DNA from: Arthrobacter caoxuetaonis
GTDB lineage: Bacteria; Actinomycetota; Actinomycetes; Actinomycetales; Micrococcaceae
Assembly: GCF_023921125.1 (NCBI RefSeq)
Contig: NZ_CP099466.1
Coordinates: 2,604,001-2,668,000, forward strand
DNA length: 64,000 bases
Reading direction: 5' to 3'
Position numbers and translations under genes: made by a program. The notes beneath the pieces are model-generated. The model did not search any database and was not told the DNA's origin. It worked only from the letters and a program-made list of their open reading frames with translations. Numbering within the stretch: the first letter of the stretch is position 1; each line of letters starts with the position of its first letter. Of this stretch, positions 27,013 to 35,068 are shown one piece after another.

Positions 27013-27237
27013 GTGGAAGTAAAGATCGGTATCCAGAACGTCGGACGCGAGATTGTGTTCGAGTCCGGGCAGAGCGCGGACCAGGTCGCCGACACCGTCG
27101 CCGAGGCCATCAAGGGCTCGAAGGAACTGCGCCTTTCCGATGAAAAGGGACGCCTCATCATCGTTCCCGCAGGTGTTATCGGCTACGTCGAGATCGGCGC
27201 CGAAGAAGTCCGCCGCGTCGGTTTCGGCGCTCTCTAG
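27013..27237 (+). CDS. DUF3107 family protein
   Basis: This 74-residue protein belongs to the actinobacterial DUF3107 family (M. tuberculosis Rv3208A). It starts with GTG (VEVKIGIQNVGREIVFES) after a strong AGGAGG. It is predicted as a compact alpha/beta domain: two strands, a helix (ADQVADTVAEAIKG), then strands ending in VGFGAL. It contains no catalytic motif. Location directly after the TetR gene (45 nt) suggests co-transcription. The function is not known. Confidence 0.88.
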   Translation: MEVKIGIQNVGREIVFESGQSADQVADTVAEAIKGSKELRLSDEKGRLIIVPAGVIGYVEIGAEEVRRVGFGAL

Positions 27238-27242
27238 GCACC

Positions 27243-27545
27243 ATGCTTGAGCTGATGCTCGCCGCCGTGGCAACTGCCTCGGCCGGCTTCATCGTCTGGG
27301 GTGCCGACCCGCGCAGGCGGCGGTACGGCGTCCTCCTGCTGCCGGGGATCTCCCTGGCAGCAGGACTCACAGCCTGGATTCTCCTGCAGTTCTCCGGCAT
27401 TCCCGTCACCCCGGGCCTGATGTGGCTGACCTGGGCAGTTCCCGTCATGGCCGGTCCTGCCGCTGCGGTGACGGCAGCACTGGTCCTGGTTCCCCGCCGA
27501 ACAGCCCGTGACGACGCCGAAGAGCAACGCATCCTTCGGCTCTAG
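27243..27545 (+). CDS. Small membrane protein, unknown function
   Basis: This 100-residue protein has three or four hydrophobic segments (LMLAAVATASAGFIVWG, VLLLPGISLAAGLTAWILL, GLMWLTWAVPVMAGPAAAVTAALVLV) separated by a short Arg-rich loop DPRRRRYG, and a charged C-terminus. It begins 5 nt after DUF3107 and probably belongs to the same operon. Its last 4 nt overlap the end of the convergent hydrolase gene. I do not recognise a named family. Confidence 0.7.
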   Translation: MLELMLAAVATASAGFIVWGADPRRRRYGVLLLPGISLAAGLTAWILLQFSGIPVTPGLMWLTWAVPVMAGPAAAVTAALVLVPRRTARDDAEEQRILRL

Positions 27546-28633
27546 TCCTGCGGGCGGTCCAGGATTTTTCTCAGTTCACGCGCGAAAACGGGGGCTGCCG
27601 CATCGTGGCCGGCCCTGCCGAAGTGCAGGCCGTCGTCCAGTTTCGAGCCCAGCGAGTAGCGTTTCCACCAGTCCTTCGGGCTGAGGAACTCCAGGTCCTC
27701 CTCGGCTGAAACCCTGGCCATCAGGTCATCAACTTCACCCCGCCGTCCCCCGCCGTCCCCGATGACGCCGACGACGACGATCCTGGTCTCGGGGTAGGTG
27801 CGCCGGATTTCCCGGATCAACTGGAGGGCATTCTGCCGGATCGCCTGGTTGCTGGGCCCATGGGCGTCGTTCCCGCCGCCCTGCAGGACGACCAGCCCGG
27901 GCTTGCCCCACGGCATCAGCCACTCCTCGCCTTCAAGAGCTGAGGGATAGTTGCCCACCCTGCCGTTCCCTTGGGTGTAGCCGGTACCCCCTGCTCCCAG
28001 AATCACGGGGTGGTAGCCCAGCGAAAACAGTCCCTTGCCGACCCATGTGTCCCTGCCGGCCTGCGAATCGCCGATAACCACGGCCGCTTTTTCCACCTCC
28101 GGGAGGTAGGCCATGGTCCGGCCCAGGCGGGGAACGTACATCAGCGTGCCCTTCTGGAAATCGGTCCGGTAGTCGCCGCCGAAGCTGTACTCCGAGGTGA
28201 CGGGCCACCCCAGGTTCCCTCCGGAGGACTTCCATCTGCTGAATACCTCCGTGCGCAGGGCACGTGCCCCGGAGGAAGCAGACCACACGAGCGTCTCGGT
28301 GCCGAAGGACCAGGAGCACCCGGCCAGGGAACAGGACGGGGCCTCCAGGGGTTCCGGGAGGGGGCGGTCGCCGGCGGCGCGGATGTCCACGAGTGTGGTC
28401 ATCGCAGCCCAGCCGACGGCCGGAACACCCTGCGGCGCAGCCGTAATTCCAACCTGCGGCGGTTCTCCCGCTTCCGTCAGGCCAGCCGTTGGCTGTGAGC
28501 CCAGGACCGGCGTGGGCGGGCCCGCAGCCGGAAGTGCTCCCGCCGGCTCCGCTGTCCCGCATCCCGCTGCTCCCAGCACGGCCGCCAGCGCCGCGGCGAC
28601 CACCAGGCTCCTGCGGCTGGACCTTCTAATCAT
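27542..28633 (-). CDS. Secreted SGNH hydrolase with LGFP-like repeat, lipoprotein
   Basis: This 363-residue protein starts with a signal peptide and a lipobox AAGC (Cys25), so it is probably a lipid-anchored extracellular esterase. Residues about 131-171 (SRWKSSGGNLGWPVTSEY and following) resemble one LGFP repeat, a cell-wall-associated module. The C-terminal half is an SGNH/GDSL hydrolase: GDSQ (188-191) with the nucleophile serine, GGGNDAHG (252-259) with the Asn, and DDGLHFGRAGHD near residue 333 carrying Asp and His. The likely substrate is an acyl or acetyl ester in the envelope. It follows the ferritin-like gene by 26 nt. Confidence 0.78.
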   Translation of the reverse strand: MIRRSSRRSLVVAAALAAVLGAAGCGTAEPAGALPAAGPPTPVLGSQPTAGLTEAGEPPQVGITAAPQGVPAVGWAAMTTLVDIRAAGDRPLPEPLEAPSCSLAGCSWSFGTETLVWSASSGARALRTEVFSRWKSSGGNLGWPVTSEYSFGGDYRTDFQKGTLMYVPRLGRTMAYLPEVEKAAVVIGDSQAGRDTWVGKGLFSLGYHPVILGAGGTGYTQGNGRVGNYPSALEGEEWLMPWGKPGLVVLQGGGNDAHGPSNQAIRQNALQLIREIRRTYPETRIVVVGVIGDGGGRRGEVDDLMARVSAEEDLEFLSPKDWWKRYSLGSKLDDGLHFGRAGHDAAAPVFARELRKILDRPQD

Positions 28634-28659
28634 GTTTCCCCACGCTGAACAGGTGCGCG

Positions 28660-29370
28660 TCAGGCAGTCAGCCCCAACAGGGACATCCTGCGGGAATGGT
28701 TGCGCGTGAGCTGGCTGAAGAGTTCACGGATCTGCACGTCATAGTCCTCGCGGCTCACCTCACCTGCGAGACCTTTGGGGAAGGCGCGCTCAATGACGAT
28801 GCGCTGGGCCTGGGTGAGCGCTTCGCCCACCAGGCGCCGGCCCCAAAGTGCCAGCCGGGACGCCAGCCTGGGATCATCCTTCAAGGACTCCTGCAGGCGC
28901 ACAAAGAGCACCTCACCGGGTGCCTCGCTGCTGCCCAGCATGGAGGAGATCAGGGCGGCGCTCTCATCGTCCAGGCGGGACCCCAGCGCTGCATAGAAGT
29001 CGTCCGAGATCGCATCGGTCACGTAGAACTTCATGAGTGACTCGTGCCAGTCACCCGGCCTGGTGCGGTCATGGAAGGCATCAACGGACTGCTGGAAGGG
29101 AGCCATGGCCTGCTCCGGGTCTGCACCCATGCCCTCCAGGTGGGCGGAGACGCGCTCGAAGTGGGTGTATTCCCTGACCGCCAGCCTTCCCAGCGTGGCA
29201 CGGTCCCGCAGCGTCGGCGAGAAACGGGCATCCGAGGACATCCGTTCGAACGCGGACAGCTCACCGTACGCGATCACGCCAAAAAGGTCGGTCAGGAACT
29301 GTGTGTAGGCCGGTGCCGTGCCCACTGCCGATGCCCGGGCGCCTGCGGCCCCGCCGTTGTGCTCACTCAT
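28660..29370 (-). CDS. Ferritin-like fold protein (Rv3210c type)
   Basis: This 236-residue mostly helical protein resembles the ferritin-like/MiaE-like proteins found next to rhlE in actinobacteria. The segments FGVIAYGELSAFERM, LAVREYTHFERVSAHLEG, VTDAISDDFY and GEALTQAQRIVIERAF carry Glu/His residues spaced as in diiron four-helix bundles, but the ligands are not all certain. The start is the ATG ending at 29370 (MSEHNGG). The leading Ala/Gly-rich stretch is weakly conserved. It is the first gene of a two-gene unit with the SGNH hydrolase. The biochemical role is not established. Confidence 0.72.
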   Translation of the reverse strand: MSEHNGGAAGARASAVGTAPAYTQFLTDLFGVIAYGELSAFERMSSDARFSPTLRDRATLGRLAVREYTHFERVSAHLEGMGADPEQAMAPFQQSVDAFHDRTRPGDWHESLMKFYVTDAISDDFYAALGSRLDDESAALISSMLGSSEAPGEVLFVRLQESLKDDPRLASRLALWGRRLVGEALTQAQRIVIERAFPKGLAGEVSREDYDVQIRELFSQLTRNHSRRMSLLGLTA

Positions 29371-29510
29371 GTGCCAAGCGTACCGGTGTGGCCCTTGTCT
29401 CAACCGCCATCCACCCTGGGCCGGGTTAAAGTCCGTCATCGGATCGAAGCGCTCACGGCCCCGTTGACGCGCTGGGAACCGCCAATGCGGCCCCCCGCAG
29501 CCGTACCGGT

Positions 29511-29516
29511 TAGACT
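29511..29516 (+). promoter_or_regulatory. Candidate -10 box (TAGACT) for the helicase leader
   Basis: TAGACT is followed by GGAGGGGTAGTAA and an ATG at 29530. No good -35 is seen at 17-nt spacing; a TTGACG occurs too far upstream (29464-29469). Confidence 0.4.
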
Positions 29517-29529
29517 GGAGGGGTAGTAA

Positions 29530-29727
29530 ATGGATGCCCGGTCGTTCCCACGTTCCTTAAATGCCAGCTGGACACAGAGCCAGCCTGGCCGTGAGACCCG
29601 CAATACCTACGCGATCTTGATATTTTCCGGCCGCTGCCTTTGCCGAATGCAGTTGGAGTGGCCAGCAGTTGTTAGCCCGCGATCGGCTTCCGCTGGACGC
29701 ATTACCTGCGCGCCATCCGCTCCGTGA
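29530..29727 (+). CDS. Possible 65-codon leader ORF upstream of DEAD-box helicase
   Basis: The ATG at 29530 is preceded by GGAGGGG at 6-nt spacing, one of the best ribosome-binding sites in the window. The predicted peptide (MDARSFPRSLNASWTQSQPG at its start) resembles no family I know and has a composition rich in Ser, Arg and Cys. It may be a regulatory leader or upstream ORF for the helicase 62 nt downstream, or a chance ORF. Conservation would decide; confidence is low. Confidence 0.3.
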   Translation: MDARSFPRSLNASWTQSQPGRETRNTYAILIFSGRCLCRMQLEWPAVVSPRSASAGRITCAPSAP

Positions 29728-29788
29728 TGGGCCTATGCCCGCTCGTCGAGCGCTGCCGGCGCAGAATGCCTAACTGAACGGTATGTAA

Positions 29789-31444
29789 TTGAACACTGAA
29801 CTTTCACAGGTCGGCGAAGCCCACTTGACGGCCGATGACAGCAACGAAGAACTCGATGTGGCCGAGTCGCTCGCCACAACGGAGGCAGCGGCAGAAATCC
29901 CCACCCTCACCTTCGCCGATTTTGGCGTCCGCGCCGACATCGTTGAGTCCCTGGCTGACGCCGGGATCACCCACCCCTTCCCCATTCAGTCGATGACGCT
30001 TCCGGTGGCACTGGGCGGCCACGACATCATTGGCCAGGCCAAGACCGGCACCGGCAAGACCCTCGGTTTCGGCATCCCCGCCCTGCAGCGCGTGATCGCC
30101 CCGGAAGACGAAGGCTATGCCGAGCTCGCCGTCCCGGGTGCACCCCAGGCCCTGATTGTGGTCCCCACCCGTGAACTCGCGGTACAGGTTGCCGGAGACC
30201 TCACCACGGCGGCCCGCCGCCGCGGCGCCCGTATCGTCACCATCTACGGCGGCCGCGCCTACGAACCGCAGGTTGAGGCACTGGCAGCAGGCGTCGAGAT
30301 CGTCGTCGGCACCCCGGGCCGGCTGATCGACCTCTACAACAAGAAGCAGCTCTCCCTGAAGAACGTGCGGATCGTCGTCCTGGATGAGGCCGACGAGATG
30401 CTGGACCTGGGCTTCCTTCCCGACGTCGAGACCCTGATGGCCGCCACTCCGGCAGTCCGCCAGACCCTGCTGTTCTCCGCCACCATGCCCGGCGCCGTCG
30501 TCTCCATGGCCCGCCGTTACATGACCAAGCCCACCCACATCCGGGCAGCGGATCCTGACGACGAGGGCCTGACTAAGAAGGACATCCGCCAGGTCGTCTA
30601 CCGCGCCCACAACCTCGACAAGAGCGAAGTGGTAGCCCGCATCCTCCAGGCTGAAGGCCGCGGACGCACCATCATCTTCACCAAGACCAAGCGGACGGCC
30701 GCCAAGCTCTCCGAGGAACTGGTGGACCGCGGCTTCGCCGTGGCCGCCATGCACGGCGACCTTGGCCAGGGCGCACGCGAACAGGCAATGCGGGCCTTCC
30801 GCAACGAAAAGGTGGACGTCCTGGTTGCCACTGACGTGGCGGCCCGCGGCATCGACGTCGATGATGTCACCCACGTCATCAACTACCAGTGCCCCGAAGA
30901 CGAGAAGACATACCTGCACCGAGTGGGCCGCACCGGGCGTGCCGGCAACAAGGGCACCGCCGTGACGTTCGTTGACTGGGACGATGTTCCCCGCTGGGGC
31001 CTCATCAACAAGGCTTTGGGCCTGGACCAGGCCGAACCGGTTGAGACCTATTCCTCCTCGCCGCACCTCTACACCGACCTCAGCATTCCTGCGGGCACCA
31101 AGGGCCGGCTTCCCCGCAACAAGCGCGTGCTGGCAGGCATTGACGCGGAGAAGCTGGAGGACCTGGGCGAAACCGGTAAGTCCGGCGGACGCCGCGCCCC
31201 CCGGTCTGACTCCGGCCCGCGTTCGGGAGGACGTTCCTCCTCCGCCGGCGGCCGCAGTTCAGACCGCGCCCGCGCACCGCGGGACGGCGCACGCCGCAGC
31301 TCCGAGAACGGCAGCCCGGCGCCCGCGGCTGAGGCACCGGCCGGCGGAAGCGAGCAGCCCAAGAGCGACCGGCCGCGGCGTAACCGCAGCCGCACCCGCC
31401 GCCGTAACGGCGAAGTCGTCAGCAAGGCTCCCGCCGCCGAATAG
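29789..31444 (+). CDS. DEAD-box ATP-dependent RNA helicase (RhlE/CsdA type)
   Basis: This enzyme unwinds RNA and is expected to act in ribosome assembly, mRNA decay or cold adaptation. The 551-residue protein has an N-terminal acidic extension, then the Q motif and motif I (IGQAKTGTGKT), Ia PTRELAVQV, Ib GTPGRL, II LDEADEML, III FSATMP, IV TIIFTKTK, V ATDVAARGIDV and VI HRVGRTGRAG. The last 110 residues are Arg/Gly/Ser-rich and basic, fit for RNA binding. The TTG start at 29789 follows ATG-TAA with no strong SD, so the true start may lie slightly downstream. It is the M. tuberculosis rhlE position by gene order. Confidence 0.93.
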   Translation: MNTELSQVGEAHLTADDSNEELDVAESLATTEAAAEIPTLTFADFGVRADIVESLADAGITHPFPIQSMTLPVALGGHDIIGQAKTGTGKTLGFGIPALQRVIAPEDEGYAELAVPGAPQALIVVPTRELAVQVAGDLTTAARRRGARIVTIYGGRAYEPQVEALAAGVEIVVGTPGRLIDLYNKKQLSLKNVRIVVLDEADEMLDLGFLPDVETLMAATPAVRQTLLFSATMPGAVVSMARRYMTKPTHIRAADPDDEGLTKKDIRQVVYRAHNLDKSEVVARILQAEGRGRTIIFTKTKRTAAKLSEELVDRGFAVAAMHGDLGQGAREQAMRAFRNEKVDVLVATDVAARGIDVDDVTHVINYQCPEDEKTYLHRVGRTGRAGNKGTAVTFVDWDDVPRWGLINKALGLDQAEPVETYSSSPHLYTDLSIPAGTKGRLPRNKRVLAGIDAEKLEDLGETGKSGGRRAPRSDSGPRSGGRSSSAGGRSSDRARAPRDGARRSSENGSPAPAAEAPAGGSEQPKSDRPRRNRSRTRRRNGEVVSKAPAAE

Positions 31445-31465
31445 GCCGGGACCTTCGCAGCACGG

Positions 31466-32401
31466 ATGAGCACACCTGACTGGACGCCGGACGGGGGGTC
31501 GCTGATAGTCCACGCAGACAATGCGGACTATCTGCCGACCCTGCCGGACGGCGCCTTCACAATGATCTATGTGGACCCGCCGTTTAACACCGGCAGGGCA
31601 CAGCGGCGGCAGCAGACCACGATGGTCCGCAGCGTTGACGGCAGCGGTGACCGGACGGGGTTCAAGGGCCGCAGCTACACCACGGTCAAGGGGCTGCTTT
31701 CCAGCTACGACGACGCGTTTGAGGACTACTGGGCGTTCCTGGAACCCCGCCTCGCCCAGGCCTGGCGGCTTCTGGCCGACGACGGAACCCTCTATGTCCA
31801 CTTGGACTACCGCGAAGTGCATTACATCAAGGTGATGCTTGATGCCCTGTTCGGCCGCGACTGCTTCCTGAACGAGATCATCTGGGCCTACGACTACGGC
31901 GGACGCGCCAAGAACCGCTGGCCGGCCAAGCACGACAACATCCTGGTCTATGTGAAGAACCCGGCTGCCTACCACTTCGACAATGCGGAAGTGGACCGGG
32001 AACCGTACATGGCCCCGGGCCTGGTCACGCCGGAGAAGGTGGCGCTCGGAAAGCTGCCCACCGACGTCTGGTGGCACACGATCGTTTCGCCCACCGGGCG
32101 GGAGAAGACCGGTTATCCCACGCAGAAGCCCGAGGGCCTGCTGCGCCGCGCCGTGGCAGCGTCCAGCCGCGAGGGTGACTGGGTACTGGACTTCTTTGCG
32201 GGTTCGGGGACGCTGGGGGCCGTTGCCGCCAAGCTGAACCGGCGGTTCGTCTGCGTCGATGCGAATCCCCAGGCGATTGAGGTCATGACGGCCCGGCTGG
32301 GGCACGCGGCCGCCGTCGTGGTCCCTCCGAAGCCAAAACCCGTGCGTGCCCGGCGTCCTGCCAAAAAGAGCCCAGCCGGGACCGAAGCAGCCGCACTGTA
32401 G
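31466..32401 (+). CDS. Orphan beta-class DNA methyltransferase (N4-C/N6-A)
   Basis: This 311-residue S-adenosylmethionine-dependent DNA methyltransferase has motif IV DPPFNTG (37-43) ahead of the SAM-binding motif I FFAGSGTLG (243-251). That order defines the beta class, which methylates adenine N6 or cytosine N4. The acidic VDANPQA follows motif I. A basic Pro/Lys/Arg tail (PPKPKPVRARRPAKK) ends the protein. It is 21 nt after the helicase and probably co-transcribed. No restriction endonuclease or specificity subunit lies nearby, so a regulatory or maintenance role is more likely than restriction. The recognition sequence is unknown. Confidence 0.85.
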   Translation: MSTPDWTPDGGSLIVHADNADYLPTLPDGAFTMIYVDPPFNTGRAQRRQQTTMVRSVDGSGDRTGFKGRSYTTVKGLLSSYDDAFEDYWAFLEPRLAQAWRLLADDGTLYVHLDYREVHYIKVMLDALFGRDCFLNEIIWAYDYGGRAKNRWPAKHDNILVYVKNPAAYHFDNAEVDREPYMAPGLVTPEKVALGKLPTDVWWHTIVSPTGREKTGYPTQKPEGLLRRAVAASSREGDWVLDFFAGSGTLGAVAAKLNRRFVCVDANPQAIEVMTARLGHAAAVVVPPKPKPVRARRPAKKSPAGTEAAAL

Positions 32402-32412
32402 CCTGGGCCCGC

Positions 32413-33261
32413 TCAGGCCCTGATGACGCCCGTGCCCGTTCCCAGCTCTTCGATACGTTCGAAGACCTCGGGCGCGGTCAGGTTTTCCCCGAGCAGGTTC
32501 GGCTTGCCGGTGCCGTGATAGTCGCTGGACCCCGTGACCAGCAGCGAATGCTCAGCGGCAAGCCGGCGCAGGTACTCGCGTCCGGCCTCCGGATTGTCCC
32601 TGTGCTCAATTTCCACGCCGGCCAGGCCGGCGTCGATCATCTGGTGGTAGGTCTCCTCGCCAACCACCCGGCCGCGCGCGGATGCCTCCGGATGGGCGAA
32701 AACCGGAACGCCGCCCGCAGCGCGGATCAGTTCCACCGCCACAGCGGGGTCCGGTGCGTAATGCGCCACGAAGTACTTGGAGCGGCCGGTCAGGATCCCT
32801 GCGAAAGCGGCAGAGCGGGTCGGGACGACGCCAACGGCGACCAGTGCGTCCGCGATGTGCGGACGTCCGATGGTCGCCCCGGGAGCCACCTGCTCCTCGA
32901 CGTCCTGCCAGCTGATCGGATAATCCTCGGAGAGACGCTCCACCATCTGTTCGGCCCTGGAAACCCGTGCGGAACGGGATTTGGCAATCTCCTTGCGCAG
33001 GCCAGGATGGGACGGATCGTGCAGGTAGGACAGTACGTGCACGCTGATGCCGTCCGCGGTCCGGCAGGAAACCTCCATACCGGGCACCAGGGTCACACCC
33101 AGCGTCCCGGCGGCTTCGGCGGCCTCCGCCCATCCTGCCGTTGAGTCGTGGTCCGTCAGGGCGACGACGTCGAGACCGGCGGCACGTGCGGCAGCCATGA
33201 CGGCTCCGGGCGCTTCGGTCCCGTCTGAGACATTGGAATGGGTGTGCAGGTCAATTCTCAC
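32413..33261 (-). CDS. PHP-domain phosphoesterase
   Basis: This 282-residue metal-dependent phosphoesterase has the PHP signatures: MRIDLHTHSNVSDGT at the N-terminus, LDVVALTDHDST, FAHPEA and SSDYHG near the end, giving the His/Asp ligands of a three-metal site. The closest characterised relatives hydrolyse 3',5'-nucleoside bisphosphates (TrpH/YciV type). The start is a GTG with AGGAAG before it and a -10 box TAGATT 6 nt upstream. It faces the methyltransferase gene (11 nt between stops). Confidence 0.88.
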   Translation of the reverse strand: MRIDLHTHSNVSDGTEAPGAVMAAARAAGLDVVALTDHDSTAGWAEAAEAAGTLGVTLVPGMEVSCRTADGISVHVLSYLHDPSHPGLRKEIAKSRSARVSRAEQMVERLSEDYPISWQDVEEQVAPGATIGRPHIADALVAVGVVPTRSAAFAGILTGRSKYFVAHYAPDPAVAVELIRAAGGVPVFAHPEASARGRVVGEETYHQMIDAGLAGVEIEHRDNPEAGREYLRRLAAEHSLLVTGSSDYHGTGKPNLLGENLTAPEVFERIEELGTGTGVIRA

Positions 33262-33267
33262 CTTCCT

Positions 33268-33273
33268 AATCTA
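33268..33273 (-). promoter_or_regulatory. Candidate -10 box (TAGATT) for the PHP gene
   Basis: On the minus strand TAGATT lies 6 nt before the GTG start, so the transcript would begin at or next to the start codon. Confidence 0.4.
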
Positions 33274-33361
33274 CGCGGCGCTCCCCTGGTCCTGCGGCAT
33301 GCCGGGCCCGGGCCGTCCACGGATGTTTGGCTGTCTTCAGACGCGGTGAGAGCATGGACGG

Positions 33362-34957
33362 GTGACTACTGATGCCAATTCCCTGAACCCCGCCGAGTCC
33401 GGCCTCGAAGAACTGTCCGAGGGGCAGCCGCTCGAGGACCGGGTGAACAACCGTTCCCAGCGCCCTACCTCGCAGGCGTTCAAGGACTTCATGTCCTCAG
33501 GCTGGGCCCCTGAATCCGATGCCCTGCCCGAAGCGTCAGAGGCGGCGCCCTACGCTGCTGCCCGCCGCCGTGCCCTGTCCCAGCGGTTCCCCGGCGAGCG
33601 GCTGGTTATCCCCGCCGGGCCGCTGAAGGTCCGCTCCAACGACACGGACTACAGGTTCCGCCCGCACTCCGGCTTCGCCCACCTGACGGGGCTGGGCCTG
33701 GACCATGAGCCGGATGCCGTATTGGTCATGGAACCAGTGGAAGAAGGCACGGGCGACGACGGCGGAAACCACACCGCCGCCCTCTACTTCCGGCCGCTGG
33801 CCGGCACGGACAGCGAAGAGTTCTATTCCAACGCCCGTTACGGCGCGTTCTGGATCGGTTCCCGCCTGGGCCTGGCCGACATCAGCGCGCTCACAGGACT
33901 GCCCGCGCACGACATGTCCGGCGCGGAGACAGCCATCACGGGCAACGTGGGTGACCCGCAGTTCGGCGGCGTCTCCGTCCGCCTGCTGCGCAAGGTCGAC
34001 GAGATGGTCGATGCTCTGGTGGATACCGTCCGCTACAACACGGCGATGGACCCGGAGAACATGGATTTCAGCGCCCTGGACGCAAAGGATGAGGAGCTCA
34101 CCGAAGCGCTCTCTGAAATCCGGCTCGTCAAGGATGCCTGGGAAATCTCCCAAATGCGCGAAGCGGTGGCTGCAACGGTCAACGGCTTCACGGAGGTCGT
34201 CAAGGCACTCCCCCGTGCCATCACCCATCCGCGCGGTGAGCGTGTCGTCGAAGGCGCGTTCTTCGCCCGGGCCCGTGAGGAAGGCAACGACCTGGGCTAC
34301 GACACCATCGCTGCTTCCGGCAACAACGCGACCGTCCTGCACTGGATCCGCAACAACGGTGCCGTCCACGCCGGAGACCTGCTTCTCCTGGACGCCGGAG
34401 TGGAAGCAGACAGCCTCTACACCGCCGACATCACGCGTACCCTGCCGGTCAACGGAACGTTCTCCGAGGTCCAGCGGCGTGTGTACCAGGCCGTGCTGGA
34501 CGCCGCAGATGCCGGTTTCGCAGCTGCCAGGCCGGGCAACAAGTTCCGCGACGTGCATGCCGCTGCCGTGCGGGTGCTGGCTGAGCGCCTCGAGTCCTGG
34601 GGCCTGCTTCCGGTTTCGCTGGAGGAAGCGCTGTCCGAGGAGGGCCAGCAGCACCGCCGCTGGATGCCGCACGGCACGAGCCACCACCTCGGCCTGGACG
34701 TGCATGACTGCGCGCAGGCCCGGCGGGAACTCTACCTGGACGGAATCATCGAAGAGGGCATGGTGTTCACCATCGAACCCGGCCTCTACTTCAAGGAAGA
34801 AGACCTCACCATTCCCGAGGAATACCGCGGGATCGGCGTCCGGATCGAAGACGACGTGCTGATCACCTCCGACGGCGCGGAAAACCTGAGCTCGGCGCTG
34901 CCCCGGAATCCCGACGACGTCGAAGACTGGATGGCAGGCATCTACGCCGCCTCCTAG
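33362..34957 (+). CDS. pepP: Xaa-Pro aminopeptidase (aminopeptidase P, M24B)
   Basis: This cytoplasmic metallopeptidase removes N-terminal residues that precede proline. The 531-residue protein has an N-terminal creatinase-like domain with YRFRPHSGFAHLTGL, and a C-terminal pita-bread domain carrying the five metal ligands: Asp in LLLDAGVEAD, Asp in YTADITRTL, His in HGTSHHLGLDVHD, Glu in FTIEPGLYF and Glu in GVRIEDDVLI. A GTG start is used. Two terminator-like hairpins follow its stop. Confidence 0.93.
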   Translation: MTTDANSLNPAESGLEELSEGQPLEDRVNNRSQRPTSQAFKDFMSSGWAPESDALPEASEAAPYAAARRRALSQRFPGERLVIPAGPLKVRSNDTDYRFRPHSGFAHLTGLGLDHEPDAVLVMEPVEEGTGDDGGNHTAALYFRPLAGTDSEEFYSNARYGAFWIGSRLGLADISALTGLPAHDMSGAETAITGNVGDPQFGGVSVRLLRKVDEMVDALVDTVRYNTAMDPENMDFSALDAKDEELTEALSEIRLVKDAWEISQMREAVAATVNGFTEVVKALPRAITHPRGERVVEGAFFARAREEGNDLGYDTIAASGNNATVLHWIRNNGAVHAGDLLLLDAGVEADSLYTADITRTLPVNGTFSEVQRRVYQAVLDAADAGFAAARPGNKFRDVHAAAVRVLAERLESWGLLPVSLEEALSEEGQQHRRWMPHGTSHHLGLDVHDCAQARRELYLDGIIEEGMVFTIEPGLYFKEEDLTIPEEYRGIGVRIEDDVLITSDGAENLSSALPRNPDDVEDWMAGIYAAS

Positions 34958-34963
34958 GCCCAG

Positions 34964-35001
34964 CTCCCGTGGGCCCGCCGCTGGCGGCCGGCCCATGGGA
35001 G
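34964..35001. terminator. Hairpin 1 after pepP
   Basis: CTCCCGTGGGCC (34964-34975) pairs with GGCCCATGGGAG (34990-35001), with one G-U pair, around a GC-rich 14-nt centre. It starts 6 nt after the pepP stop. Confidence 0.6.
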
Positions 35002-35005
35002 GGAC

Positions 35006-35043
35006 AAGAATGCCCGGCCGGGTTTCCCTGGCCGGGCGTTCTT
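35006..35043. terminator. Bidirectional terminator between pepP and stress protein gene
   Basis: AAGAATGCCCGGCC (35006-35019) pairs with GGCCGGGCGTTCTT (35030-35043), one G-U pair, 10-nt loop. Short A and T tracts at the outer ends suit termination in both directions between the convergent genes. Confidence 0.75.
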
Positions 35044-35068
35044 TGTGTGTGGCTTGCGGCGGGGGTGC

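Larger units (their letters stand above)
29371..29788. other. 418-nt intergenic region with leader of the DEAD-box gene
   Basis: The region holds a short hairpin with a C-only loop (TGCGG-CCCC-CCGCA, 29486-29499), a candidate -10 box at 29511-29516, an SD-preceded small ORF (29530-29727), then about 60 nt before the TTG start of the helicase. No tRNA-like structure is present. A transcript from the -10 box would have a leader of roughly 265 nt. Confidence 0.6.

Noticed and set aside
29486..29499. Hairpin with a C-rich loop as a 6C-type small RNA
   Set aside because: Only one short hairpin is present; the 6C RNA has two C-loop hairpins, so the evidence is too thin.
29804..31066. A 420-codon minus-strand frame over the DEAD-box gene
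   Set aside because: It is the complement of conserved helicase motifs.
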